A stretch of 64,000 nucleotides of DNA from Streptomyces sp. CC228A (GTDB lineage Bacteria > Actinomycetota > Actinomycetes > Streptomycetales > Streptomycetaceae). The position numbers and the translations under genes are program-made. The stretch spans positions 1 through 64,000 of the forward strand of contig NZ_JAJPUI010000012.1 in NCBI RefSeq assembly GCF_021390935.1, in the 5' to 3' direction. Under the pieces are notes generated by a model. That model saw only the letters and a program-made list of their open reading frames with translations, did not search any database and was not told where the DNA came from. Of this stretch, positions 26,562-36,831 are shown piece by piece (position 1 is the first letter of the stretch; each line of letters opens with the position of its first letter).

Positions 26562-28048
26562 TCAGCCCCTCGCCACGAACGTGCGGGCCGCCTTGTCGTG
26601 CCAGCACTGGCGCCAGGGCCGGTCGACCAGGCACCACAGGACGTTGAGGACGCCGACCGCGAGGAGCCCCAGCACCCCGTACACCAGCCAGCGGCGCAGG
26701 GCCGCACCGAATCCGGGGGCGTCGTGCGACTCGATGTCCCGGACCTGGAGGCCGCACAGCTTCTTGCCGAGGGTGCGGCCCCACCTGGCGGTCGGCAGGG
26801 CCTCGTACAGGACGCCGAGCACCAGCACCAGGGCGAGCGCGATGCCGAACTGGACGGCGTTCGTGCCGTCCACCAGCCACACGGTGACGGTCTCGCCGGA
26901 CTGCTTGGCCCGGTCGAGCTTGTCGGCCACGTGCCGGACGCCGCTGAGCACGAAGGGAGCGCCGGCGGCGCGCGGCGAGGGCGCCGAAGACCACCGTGTC
27001 GACGAGGCGGGCGGCGAGCCGCCGGCCGGGGCCGCGGGCTTGGCGGCGGCCCGCTCGCGGGCGGCCCGGATGAAGGGGTCGTCGACGGGCGGCTTCCACG
27101 GCGCCACCGGCTGCGCGGCCGCCGCCTCGCCCGCGAAGCCGGGGCCGGCCACGGCCGGGGCGGCGCCGGCGGCGGGCACGCCGGACGCGGCGGGCGCCTG
27201 GGGCTGCTGCGCCAGTTGGTGCACCTGCTGCGCCCAGGAAGCCGCGCCGCCGCCGGGGCCGGCGGTCACCGGGGCAGCGGCCTGGGACGGGACGGACGGG
27301 GTGGCCGGGGCTGCGGGGGCGGCGGGTGGCTGCGCGGGTCCGGACGCGGCCTGGCCGTGCCGCACGGGCCCGGACTGCGCGGGCCCGGACTGCGCGGGCC
27401 CGGACTGCGCGGGGAGGTGCGGGTCCCGGGTGCCCTGGGCGGCCTGGGAGCGGGCCCGGATCGTCATGGTGCCGTCAGCGGCGGCCTGCGCACGAGGCTG
27501 CCGCTGCGGTTCCGCTTCCGCTTCCGGCCGGGCCGCGGTGTGCCGTACGCCGGGGAGCGCGCCGCCCGTCGGGTCGGCGGGCGCGGCGGCGGACCTCGGG
27601 TCGGGGGTGGCGCCCCAGGACACCTGGCGGTCGCGCTCGTCGCCGTACCCCCGCTGGCGGGCCGGGTCGGCCTGCCACGCGGACGCGGGCTCGACACCGG
27701 CGGACCGTTCCGGTTCCGGTTCCGGTTCCGGTTCGGGGCCGGGCTCGGAGGAGAAGCTCGGATCGTCGTCCAGGAACATCGGCCCCGTCTCCTCGACGGC
27801 CGGGGCGGGCCCCGGGGTCGGGGCGGCCGGGAACGCCGGGGCGGGCGCGGCGGCTGCCGGGCGGGGGCGGCCGGGAACGCCGAAGCGGGCGCCGCCGGCA
27901 TGGCCTCGCCGTCCTTGGGGGCCGGACGGCTCGTTCCGGGCACCCAGGCGCCGCCGTTCCAGTACCGGATGTATCCGGGGATGGAAGGGTCTGGGTAGTA
28001 CCCAGCCGCTGGGTTGCCGTCGCCGGTTGCCGGGGTTGGGGCGCTCAT
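26562..28048 (-). CDS. RDD-family protein 2 with DUF2510 N-terminus (three apparent indels)
   Basis: From ATG 28048 the frame gives a DUF2510-like segment (AGYYPDPSIPGYIRYWNGGAWVPG). One missing base in the G5 run at 27863-27867 moves it into the long frame with acidic/proline linker (EPEPEPEPERSAG) and RDD domain (GRTLGKKLCGLQVRD, HDKAARTFVARG). In that frame TM1 is replaced by GGSPPASSTRW; the expected RRLAARLVDTVVFGALAA lies in another phase between about 26968 and 27030, implying a missing and then an extra base. GGAGAT precedes the start. Orientation and order match the paralogue downstream. Function unknown. Confidence 0.75.
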
Positions 28049-28276
28049 CACCGTGGTCCCGTATCTCCTCGATGGCCTCGCTTGAGGCACCACATCTATC
28101 AGACGGCCGGACACCCGCGGGTCGCCGCGGAGCGGGCGGGGCTTGTCCGGTCACCTCTCTGTCACGCAAAGTAACAGAAATTTCCCGGTGAAAGTCGCGT
28201 AATGAAAAGGAGCGAAGCCCCTCTCCCCTGTGCGGCCGACCGCCGGCCGCACGGCACCGAGACAGGGAGAGACGCG

Positions 28277-28699
28277 ATGTACGAGACGATCGTGGTGGAG
28301 CGTGAGCTGGAGCTGCGGCTGGTCCTGTCCCCGGAGCACAGCGTTCCGGTACCGGCCCGGCTGACCTACCGCACGGCGGACCCGTACGCGGTCCACATCG
28401 TCTTCCACGTCGGCTCGGACCACCCCGTGCACTGGACGTTCGCCCGGGAGCTGCTGGTCGAAGGGGTGTTCCGGGCCTGCGGGCACGGGGACGTGCGGAT
28501 CTGGCCGACGAAGTCGGAGGGGCGCAGCGTGGTGCTGATGGCGTTGTCCTCCCCGGACGGCGACGCCCTGCTGGAGGCCCCGTCGTCCCAGGTGTCGGCC
28601 TGGCTGGAACGCACCCTGCGGGTCGTGCCGCCCGGCACGGAGGCGGAGCGGCTGGGCCTGGACGACGCGCTGGCGGCGCTGCTGTCGGCGGGGGCGTGA
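28277..28699 (+). CDS. ssgG: SsgA-like sporulation/cell-division regulator SsgG
   Basis: A 140-residue SALP-family protein, restricted to sporulating actinomycetes. It begins YETIVVERELELRLVLSPEHSVPVPARLTYRT and contains DPYAVHIVFHVGSDHPVHWTFARELLVEG, diagnostic of the family. GGGAGA lies 6 nt before ATG 28277. The symbol rests on synteny with SCO2924, described as SsgG, which helps place sporulation septa. Upstream frame extension to 28202 is rejected. The AT-richer stretch 28160-28205 probably holds the promoter. Confidence 0.9.
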   Translation: MYETIVVERELELRLVLSPEHSVPVPARLTYRTADPYAVHIVFHVGSDHPVHWTFARELLVEGVFRACGHGDVRIWPTKSEGRSVVLMALSSPDGDALLEAPSSQVSAWLERTLRVVPPGTEAERLGLDDALAALLSAGA

Positions 28700-28771
28700 C
28701 CCCTGTGGGGCGGGGCGTTGCCCTGGGGGCCGGAGCCTGGCCCCGCGGGTGCCGAGCCCGGCCGTCGGACG

Positions 28772-30154
28772 TCAGAACAGCTTGCCGGGGTTCAGGATGC
28801 CGAGCGGGTCGAAGGCGTGCTTGACCGCCTGGTGGAGTTCGAGGGCGACGGGGCCCAGTTCGCGGGCGAGCCAGTCCTTCTTGAGCAGGCCCACGCCGTG
28901 TTCGCCGGTGATGGTGCCGCCGAGTTCCAGGCCGAGGGCCATGACGGCGTCGAAGGAGGCGCGGGCGCGGCGGGTCTCGTCAGGGTCGTGCTGGTCGAAG
29001 CAGACGACGGGGTGGGTGTTGCCGTCGCCCGCGTGGGCGCACACCCCGATGGTGAGGCCGTACTCGGCGGCGATGGCGGCGGTGCCGTCGAGCATCTCGG
29101 CGAGCCGGGAGCGCGGGACGCACACGTCGTCGATCATCGTGGCGCTCGACACGGTCTCCAGTGCGGGCAGCGACATGCGGCGTGCCTGCAGGAGCAGTTC
29201 GGACTCGGCGGCGTCCTCGGCGGGGACGACCTGGGTGGCTCCCGCGCCGGTGCACAGCTCGGCGACGGCGGCCAGGTCGGCGGCGGGCTCGGGAGTGTCG
29301 AAGGCGGCGAGGAGCAGGGCGGCCGTGGTGTCGGGCAGGCCCATGTTGCCGAGGCGGTTGACCGCCTGGAGGGTGGTGCGGTCCATGAGTTCGAGCAGCG
29401 AGGGGGTGTGGCCGCGCTCCATGATGGCGCAGACGGCGGCGCACGCCTCGGCCGTGGAGGCGAACTCGGCGGCCAGCGCGAGCTGGGCGGGCGGTTTCGG
29501 CCGCAGCGCGAGCACGGCCCGTACGACGACGCCGAGGCTGCCCTCGGAGCCGACGAACAGCCGGGTCAGGTCGTAGCCGGCGACGCCCTTGGCGGTGCGG
29601 CGGCCGGTGGAGAGGAGGCGGCCGTCGGCGAGGACGACGTCGAGGCCGAGCACGTACTCGGCGGTGACGCCGTACTTGACGCAGCACAGCCCGCCGGAGG
29701 CGGTGCCGATGTTGCCGCCGATGGTGCAGGTCTCCCAGCTGGACGGGTCGGGCGGGTAGTGCAGGCCGTGGGCGGCGACGGCCCGGGACAGCGCGGCGTT
29801 GACGACGCCCGGTTCCACGACGGCGACGCGGTCGACGGGGTTGACCTCCAGGATGCGGTCCATCCTGGTGAGGGAGAGCACGATGCACCCGTCGGTGGCG
29901 TTGGCGGCACCGGACAGGCCGGTGCGGGCGCCCTGCGGGACGACGGGTACGCGCAGCGCGGTGGCGGTGCGCATCACGTGCCGGACCTGCTCCACCGTGC
30001 GCGGCAGCACGACGACGGCGGGAGCGCCCGCGGCGCAGAACCCCGCCATGTCGCGTGCGTAGGAGGCGGTGACGTCCGGGTCGGTGAGCAGGGCCTCGGG
30101 CGGCAGGCCGGCGCGGAGCCGGTCGACGAGGTGCGTGGCCTGGAGATCGTCCAT
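28772..30154 (-). CDS. FAD-linked oxidase (glycolate oxidase GlcD-like)
   Basis: A 460-residue flavoprotein of the VAO/GlcD type. The FAD-binding PCMH domain shows PVVPQGARTGLSGAANA and DPSSWETCTIGGNIGTASGGLCCVKYG, and the C-terminal domain ends THPVVCFDQHD ... TGEHGVGLLKKDWL ... FDPLGILNPGKLF. It probably oxidises a 2-hydroxy acid such as glycolate or D-lactate, passing electrons to a membrane acceptor. ATG 30154 fits the family start. No GlcE/GlcF partners are adjacent, so it acts alone or with subunits elsewhere. Confidence 0.92.
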   Translation of the reverse strand: MDDLQATHLVDRLRAGLPPEALLTDPDVTASYARDMAGFCAAGAPAVVVLPRTVEQVRHVMRTATALRVPVVPQGARTGLSGAANATDGCIVLSLTRMDRILEVNPVDRVAVVEPGVVNAALSRAVAAHGLHYPPDPSSWETCTIGGNIGTASGGLCCVKYGVTAEYVLGLDVVLADGRLLSTGRRTAKGVAGYDLTRLFVGSEGSLGVVVRAVLALRPKPPAQLALAAEFASTAEACAAVCAIMERGHTPSLLELMDRTTLQAVNRLGNMGLPDTTAALLLAAFDTPEPAADLAAVAELCTGAGATQVVPAEDAAESELLLQARRMSLPALETVSSATMIDDVCVPRSRLAEMLDGTAAIAAEYGLTIGVCAHAGDGNTHPVVCFDQHDPDETRRARASFDAVMALGLELGGTITGEHGVGLLKKDWLARELGPVALELHQAVKHAFDPLGILNPGKLF

Positions 30155-30251
30155 GGCGCCAGCGTGGCACCCGGGGCCATCGGTGTGAACCGGGCGTGTA
30201 GGGGCCGCGGCCTGTCCGGGCGCCCGGCGGGACGCCCGCACAGTGAGCCGC

Positions 30252-32301
30252 ATGAGCACGAAGGGCGAGCAGCACGGCAGCGACGGGCGGCACGGAGCGG
30301 ACGAGCCCGCGGGTGGGCGGCCTGGCCCGGTGGGGCCGGACGGGTCGGCGCCGACCGCAGGTACGGGAGTGGGGGAAGGCACGGCTGACCGGGCGGCGGC
30401 GGCAGCCGGGCAACGGACGGCCCGCACCGCTGCGGGCGGGGGCGGAGACGCAGCAGCGGACGGAGGCGGACAGGCAGCGGCAGACGGAGGCCGAGACCCG
30501 GCGGCGGGCGGGCGGGCGGCCACGGCCGGGACGGACACCCCCGACGAGCCGCAGGAGCCCGGCGCGCCCCCTCACCTCACGCCCCGCGCGTTCCAGGCGC
30601 CCCCACACGGCGGACGCCCCGCACCCGCCCGGCGGGCCGCAGGAGGCCGTCCGGGGGCACGCGCCCGCCGGGCCGCAGGAGGCCGTCCGGCCGCAGGAGC
30701 CCGCCGGGCCGCAGGAGCCCGCCGGGCCGCAGGAGCCCGCCGGGCCGCAGGAGCCCGCCGGGCCGCAGGAGCCCGCCGGGTCGCAGGAGCCCGCCGGGTC
30801 GCGCGGGCGGTCCCCGGCCCCCGAGCCATACCCGCCGGCCGAACGCCCCGCGCCGCACCGCGGGTTCGGGAGGGGCCGCGGGGCCCGGCAGGGCCGCCGG
30901 GTCGGGCGGATGTCCCAGGTGGTGCTCGTCGCCGGGGCGGGCGCGGTGCTCGCGGGCGCGGCGGTGGTGTTCCTGCCGGAGGGCGGCGCCGGCCTGTTCG
31001 GCGCCGGGAGCACCGGCGTCCCCGCCGGGCACCCGGCGGCGCCCGGGGCCGCGGCGCGCGCGGCCACGGCGGTGACCGCGGGGGCGCAGGCGGCGCCCGC
31101 GGAGCTGGCCGCGCTCATCAAGGACCGGGAGGCGTGGGTGCGGGACCACCCGGGCGACGAGGCGTCCTGGGCGGTGCTGGGCGCGGCGTACGCGGAGAGC
31201 GGGAGGAGGGCGGCCGACCCGGCGGCCTACCCGAAGGCGGAACAGGCGCTGCGGCGCTCGCTGGAGGCGTACCCGGCGGCGCAGGGCAACGTGGAGGCGG
31301 TGCTCGGCATGGGCGCGCTGGCGCAGGCTCGGGGCGACTTCGGAGCGGCCCGGCAGTGGGGCGGCAAGGCCGTGAAGCTGCGCCCGAAGCACTGGCGGGC
31401 CCAGGCGCTGCTGGTGGACGCGTACCGGGGGCTGGGCGACCAGGCGGCGGCCGGCCGGGCGCTGGAGCGGCTGCGGAAGCTGCACGCGGGCGCGGCCGCC
31501 ATGACCCGCACGGCCCAGGTGTACCGGGACAAGGGCTGGCGGGAGGACGCGTCGGCGGTGGCGTACGACGCGGTGGCGAAGGCCGCCACGCCGACGGAGC
31601 GCGCCGCGTGCCTGGCGCGGCTCGGGGACCTGGCGTGGGAGCGGGGCGAGCCCGCGGAGGCGCTGGCGCAGGCCGAGGCCGCGCTGCGGCTGAGTCCCCG
31701 TCACGCCCCCGCGCTGGCGGGCCGGGCGCGGGCGCTCGCGGCGCTGGGGCGGCCCGGCGAGGCCGCACGGGACTGGGCGGCGGCGCTGGCGGCGCGGCCG
31801 GACCCGGCGTACGCGCTGGAGGCCGGCGAGCTGGCGCAGTCCCTGGGCCGGGAGGAGGAGGCGCAGGACCGGTACGACCTGCTGCTCGACCGGTCCGTGG
31901 AGGGGATGACCCAGGGGGCGGACCACGCGCTGACGCTGGCGCGGTACGAGGCCGACCACGGCTCGCCGGAGACGGCGGTGCGCTGGCTGCGGGCGGAGTG
32001 GCGGCGCGGCCACCGCTCCGCGGACGTGGCCGACGCGCTGGGCTGGGCGCTGCTGCGGGCCGGGGAGGCGCAGGAGGCGCTGCCGTACGCCCGCCGGGCC
32101 ACGGAGCAGGGCCGGCGCAGTGCGCTCTTCTCGTACCACCGGGGCGCGATCGAGCGGGCGCTGGGACGGGACGGCGAGGCGCGGCGGCACCTGGCGGAGG
32201 CGCTGCGCACGCACCCGCACTTCTCGCCGCTGCACGCCCCGATGGCACGGCGGGCCCTGGAGGCGCTGGGCGAGCCGTCGGCGGAGCCGCCGCCGCGCTA
32301 G
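30252..32301 (+). CDS. membrane-anchored TPR protein (apparent +1 in N-terminal linker)
   Basis: The C-terminal 460 residues are a tetratricopeptide array (e.g. ASWAVLGAAYAESGRRAADPAAYPKAEQALRRSLEAYP, and EVLAYARR-like repeats) after one transmembrane helix (SQVVLVAGAGAVLAGAAVVFLP). The N-terminal part is low-complexity. MSTKGEQHGSDGRH (ATG 30252) begins in a different phase; removing one C from the C5 run at 30600-30604 joins it to PHPPGGPQEAVRGH. An uncorrected start at 30313 yields only an arginine-rich leader. TPR domains mediate protein contacts; partner unknown. Contains an 18-bp repeat array at 30690-30800. Confidence 0.78.
30690..30800 (+). repeat. 18-bp tandem array coding for PAGPQE hexapeptides
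   Basis: About six near-identical copies of an 18-bp unit (CGCCGGGCCGCAGGAGCC) sit inside the TPR gene, with a T variant (TCGCAGGAG) in the last two. The translated unit is P-A-G-P/S-Q-E. Copies are too similar to have diverged long ago, so copy number probably varies between strains. Confidence 0.85.
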
Positions 32302-32320
32302 GTGCGCCCGGCCGGGCAAA

Positions 32321-32356
32321 CTGCGGCCCCGCGGGTCAGGTTCCGCGGGGCCGCAG
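32321..32356. terminator. bidirectional terminator between the TPR gene and hppD
   Basis: CTGCGGCCCCGCGG (32321-32334) pairs with its complement (32343-32356), a 14-bp stem midway between the convergent stops. Confidence 0.75.
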
Positions 32357-32372
32357 GGCGGGGAGGGGGTGC

Positions 32373-33572
<1,200 letters not shown>

Positions 33573-33577
33573 TCAAT

Positions 33578-33590
33578 CTGCACAGTGCAG
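33578..33590. promoter_or_regulatory. second palindrome in hppD/lrp gap
   Basis: CTGCACAGTGCAG is a perfect 6-bp inverted repeat around one A, 50 bp before the lrp-type start. It could be part of the same operator block or an independent site. Confidence 0.4.
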
Positions 33591-33639
33591 CGCCACTATG
33601 GTCGGGCGATCTGTACATGATGACCACCGGGAGAGCGCC

Positions 33640-34113
33640 ATGGCGATCGATCATCTGGACGGCCGTCTCATCGCCCTGCTCGCCCGCGAGCCGCGGATCG
33701 GGGTGCTGGAGGCGTCGCGGCGGCTCGGTGTCGCCCGCGGCACCGTGCAGGCCCGGCTGGACCGCCTCCAGGCGAGCGGCGTGATCCGCGGCTTCGGCCC
33801 CGACGTGGACCCGGCGGCCCTCGGCTACCCGGTGACGGCCTTCGCCACCCTGGAGATCCGGCAGGGCCAGGGCGCGGACGTGCGGGAGCACCTGGCAGGC
33901 GTGCCGGAGGTGCTGGAACTGCACACGACGACCGGCCGCGGGGACATGCTGTGCCGCCTGGTGGCCCGTTCGAACGCGGACCTCCAGCGGGTCATCGACC
34001 GGGTGGTCGGCATCGACGGCATCGTCCGCGCGTCCACGGCGATCGTGATGGAGAACCCGGTGCGGCTGCGCATCATCCCCCTCGTGGAGCAGGCGGCGAG
34101 CGAGGGCGGCTGA
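33640..34113 (+). CDS. Lrp/AsnC-family regulator, probably of hppD
   Basis: A 157-residue protein: N-terminal helix-turn-helix (LIALLAREPRIGVLEASRRLGVARGTVQARLDRLQASGVIRGFG) and a C-terminal RAM effector domain (AFATLEIRQGQGADVREHLAGVPEVLELHTTTGRGDMLCRLVA). ATG 33640 is used since the HTH begins 8 residues in. It faces hppD. In related species this pair is conserved (SCO2928/SCO2927 by recollection). Likely effector is an aromatic amino acid or its keto acid. Confidence 0.9.
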   Translation: MAIDHLDGRLIALLAREPRIGVLEASRRLGVARGTVQARLDRLQASGVIRGFGPDVDPAALGYPVTAFATLEIRQGQGADVREHLAGVPEVLELHTTTGRGDMLCRLVARSNADLQRVIDRVVGIDGIVRASTAIVMENPVRLRIIPLVEQAASEGG

Positions 34114-34460
34114 GCCCTGCCGGGTGCGGAAGCCGCTTCGAGCCGGGGCCGGTCCGCGTGGTCCGCCGGGCGGTGTCCCGGCACCGGCGGCCCGGCCCGC
34201 ACGAACCGCCCAGAGCGCACCCGCGGCCGGCGACCGGCACCGCGCCGCTCCGTGCGACCCGCCCGCAGGGACCTGCGGCCGCGTGCCGCGCAGCGCCGCC
34301 CTCACGATCCGCCCACGGCCGGTGCCGGGCCTCGCCGGGTGTTCCGCCCGCCCGGGCGACCACCACCCGCACCTTGGGGCCTGCGGGCCCGCGCCCCGAC
34401 CCGTGCCCCCGCGGGCCCGCTCGCGGGACCGCTCGCGGTCCGCGGCCGGTGCCGGGCCGG
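34114..34460. other. 347-nt gap downstream of the Lrp gene
   Basis: Strongly GC-rich sequence between two convergent genes. I see no supported gene, only arginine/proline/glycine-rich shadow frames and weak inverted repeats that might terminate transcription. Confidence 0.5.
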
Positions 34461-35141
34461 TCAGTTGTCCGCCGCGAGCGCCGACGGCGTCCGGCAGCCC
34501 ACGATCGCGGGCGCCTCGCGGACCAGGCGGTCGTCGGTGAGCGCCTCGACCATGAAGAGCGCGTAGTCCACCCGGCGGGTGAGGTTGCTCGCCAGCGCGG
34601 GATCGCCGACGTGGCGGCGCCAGACGGGCAGGCCCTGGCTCTCGCCCTCCTCCAGGTCGCTGCCCCGCACGACGGTCCACCGGGTGTCGCTGGCGAACAC
34701 CCGCCGGCACGCCTCGACCTGGTCGTCCACGTCGATCAGCCGGAAGAGGCGGCCGAGGGAGCCGACCACGGCGGCGAGCGCCCGGAACCTCCGGCTGTAG
34801 ACGTCCTTCCCGTCGCGGGTGATGTGCCAGCCGCACGAGAAGACCAGCCGCGCACCGCGCGGGGCGAAGTCGAGCACGGCCTGCGCCGTCCCCGTCGCGT
34901 ACTGCCGGACGCCCCAGGGCACCAGCACGGTGAGGACCCCGTCGCACCCCTGCACCGCCCGCCGGACCACCTCGCGGTCGTCGGTTCGGCCGGGCACCAC
35001 GGTGATCAGGCCGGCGAACGCGTCGAGTTTGGGCACACTGCGCTCGCGGCACACGCCGACGACCTCGTACCCCCGGTCCAGGGCGTGCCGGACCATGTAC
35101 CGGCCCAGCTTGCCCGATGCGCCGATGATGCAGACCTTCAT
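34461..35141 (-). CDS. NAD(P)-binding oxidoreductase (NmrA/SDR-like)
   Basis: A 226-residue Rossmann protein. KVCIIGASGKLGRYMVRHALDRGYEVVGVCR carries GxxGxxG at the N-terminus, and VDYALFMVEALTDDRLVREAPAIVGC is near the end. It lacks the classic YxxxK dyad in the usual spot, suggesting an atypical SDR (NmrA/HSCARG-like) that may sense or reduce NAD(P)H. The ATG overlaps the upstream DUF4386 gene by 4 nt (ATGA), so they form a coupled pair under a TetR operator. GGAGAC precedes the start. Confidence 0.82.
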   Translation of the reverse strand: MKVCIIGASGKLGRYMVRHALDRGYEVVGVCRERSVPKLDAFAGLITVVPGRTDDREVVRRAVQGCDGVLTVLVPWGVRQYATGTAQAVLDFAPRGARLVFSCGWHITRDGKDVYSRRFRALAAVVGSLGRLFRLIDVDDQVEACRRVFASDTRWTVVRGSDLEEGESQGLPVWRRHVGDPALASNLTRRVDYALFMVEALTDDRLVREAPAIVGCRTPSALAADN

Positions 35142-35842
35142 ACCGTCTCCTTCGGGTGGGGGCGCCCGGTGGTGACGCCCTTGACCAGCAGCCACGCCGT
35201 CAAGCCCAGCTCGCCGAGGGCCGCGGGAAGCAGCAGGACCGTGCTCGCCGTCCCGCCGTGGCCCGCCACGAGCAGGCCGAGCAGGCTGTCCGCCACGTAC
35301 GCGGCGCCGCCCGCGGTGACCAGCGCGCCCAGCGCCCGCGGCACGTAGCGGGAGCGGTACAGCAGGACGCCGACGCACAGCAGGTGCACGCCGAAGACCA
35401 CGAGGCCGAACAGGAACGCCGTGTCGAAGGCGGCGAGCTCCGCCGACGCGCGCACCTCGCCCCCGGCTGCCCCGCCTCCCGTACGGGCCGGATCGCCGAG
35501 CAGGGCGTAGGCGTGGAACACGCCGGTCACGGCGACCCCGAGCAGCGCCGCGAAGAGCAGCCGGAACGCCGTCGCCAGCAGGGCGAGCAGACCGTCGACC
35601 CCCCGCAGCAGCAGGTACAGCGGCAGCGCCACGGCGGCGTCGGCGGCCACCAGTACGGTCCAGCCCAGCAGGACGGCCGTGAACAGGGTGTGTCCGCTCC
35701 GTACGTTCTCGGCGGTGGCCGCGGCGTCCCCGGCCACGACGAACCCGTCGAGGGCCGTCGTCGCGAACATCCCGCACACGACGATCACGAGGAACAGCAG
35801 CCCCGTGAGCCGTGCAAGCCGCTGCGGTGACCTCTGGTCCAT
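35138..35842 (-). CDS. DUF4386 family membrane protein
   Basis: A 234-residue protein with about six helices, beginning RLARLTGLLFLVIVVCGMFA, a start typical of DUF4386. Function unknown. It is the first gene of a two-gene operon with the NmrA-like reductase and faces a TetR regulator gene across 86 bp containing two palindromes, so its expression is probably induced when TetR is released. Confidence 0.85.
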   Translation of the reverse strand: MDQRSPQRLARLTGLLFLVIVVCGMFATTALDGFVVAGDAAATAENVRSGHTLFTAVLLGWTVLVAADAAVALPLYLLLRGVDGLLALLATAFRLLFAALLGVAVTGVFHAYALLGDPARTGGGAAGGEVRASAELAAFDTAFLFGLVVFGVHLLCVGVLLYRSRYVPRALGALVTAGGAAYVADSLLGLLVAGHGGTASTVLLLPAALGELGLTAWLLVKGVTTGRPHPKETV

Positions 35843-35860
35843 GACGACTCTCTCCCGTGA

Positions 35861-35893
35861 CCTTACAACGTAAGGCTAGCTTACATAGTAAGG
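35861..35893. promoter_or_regulatory. twin TetR-type operators
   Basis: CCTTACAACGTAAGG (35861-35875) and CTTACATAGTAAGG (35880-35893) are two inverted repeats sharing the half-site CTTAC/GTAAG, centred 19 bp apart, in the divergent gap. Confidence 0.75.
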
Positions 35894-35928
35894 TTGTCAA
35901 CCGGCTGAGCCGTGGAGGAAGAAGGACG

Positions 35929-36591
35929 ATGGCCGGAAACACCGCACCGCGGGTGCCACTGGACCGGGAACGCGTGCTGCGCGCCGCCGTCGGGATCGCC
36001 GACGACGGCGGCGTCGCCTCGCTGACGATGCGCAGGATCGCCGAACGCCTGGGCGTGGAGGCGATGTCGCTCTACCACCACGTGGCCAACAAGAACGACA
36101 TCCTCGACGGCATGGTCGACACCGTGTTCGGCGAGATCGACCTGCCCGCTCCGGACGAGGAGTGGCGGCAGGCCATGCGCCGCCGGGCGGTCTCCGCGCG
36201 CGACGCGCTCACCCGGCACCCGTGGGCCGTCGGCCTGATGGACTCCCGCGCCACTCCGGGGCCCGCGACCCTGCGGCACCACGACGCCGTCATCGGGTGC
36301 CTGCGCGGGGCCGGGTTCTCCCTGGCGCTCACCGCGCACGCCGTCTCCGTGATCGACAGCTACCTCTACGGCTTCGTCCTGCAGGAGCGCGCCCTGCCGT
36401 TCCGGACCGAGCAGGAACTCGCGGCGGTCGCGGACACGATCATGGAGCAGCTGCCCGCCGACACCCACCCGCACCTGACGGAGATGATGAGCGGCCACGC
36501 CCTGCGGCCGGGCTACCGGTACGCCGACGAGTTCGCGTTCGGCCTCGACCTCATCCTGGACGGCCTCGCCCGCCTCGCCCGCCCCGCCTGA
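35929..36591 (+). CDS. TetR/AcrR-family regulator with TetR_C ligand domain
   Basis: A 220-residue repressor. Its N-terminal HTH reads RVLRAAVGIADDGGVASLTMRRIAERLGVEAMSLYHHVANKNDILDGMVD, followed by a tetracycline-repressor-type C-terminal domain (HPWAVGLMDSRATPGPATLRHHDAV). GGAGGAAGAAGG precedes ATG 35929. The in-frame extension to 35857 would run through the operators. It most likely controls the divergent DUF4386-reductase operon and itself. Confidence 0.88.
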   Translation: MAGNTAPRVPLDRERVLRAAVGIADDGGVASLTMRRIAERLGVEAMSLYHHVANKNDILDGMVDTVFGEIDLPAPDEEWRQAMRRRAVSARDALTRHPWAVGLMDSRATPGPATLRHHDAVIGCLRGAGFSLALTAHAVSVIDSYLYGFVLQERALPFRTEQELAAVADTIMEQLPADTHPHLTEMMSGHALRPGYRYADEFAFGLDLILDGLARLARPA

Positions 36592-36750
36592 CGGCCCGCG
36601 TCACGTCGTCCTGCGCCGGTCCGCGCCGCGGCCGGGACGCCGGGCCGCCCTGCGGCGGCGCGCGGCCTGGCGGTGGTACGCCTGTCGCCCGCCGGGCGGC
36701 AGGCCGGGGACGTCGCGGCCCGGCGGAGGCGGCCGCCCCCTTCAGGCCGT

Positions 36751-36806
36751 GGCGTTCAGGCGGTGGCGTTCAGGCGGTCGCGTTCACCGGTCGGCGTTCC
36801 GGCGGC
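36751..36806. repeat. 14-bp tandem repeat
   Basis: GGCGTTCAGGCGGT occurs twice exactly (36751-36764, 36765-36778), followed by two degenerate copies. It sits between the TetR gene and the Lon-like gene's stop, with no gene in that gap. Confidence 0.65.
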
Positions 36807-36831
36807 CGCCGCGTGCACGCGGTCGCCGGGG

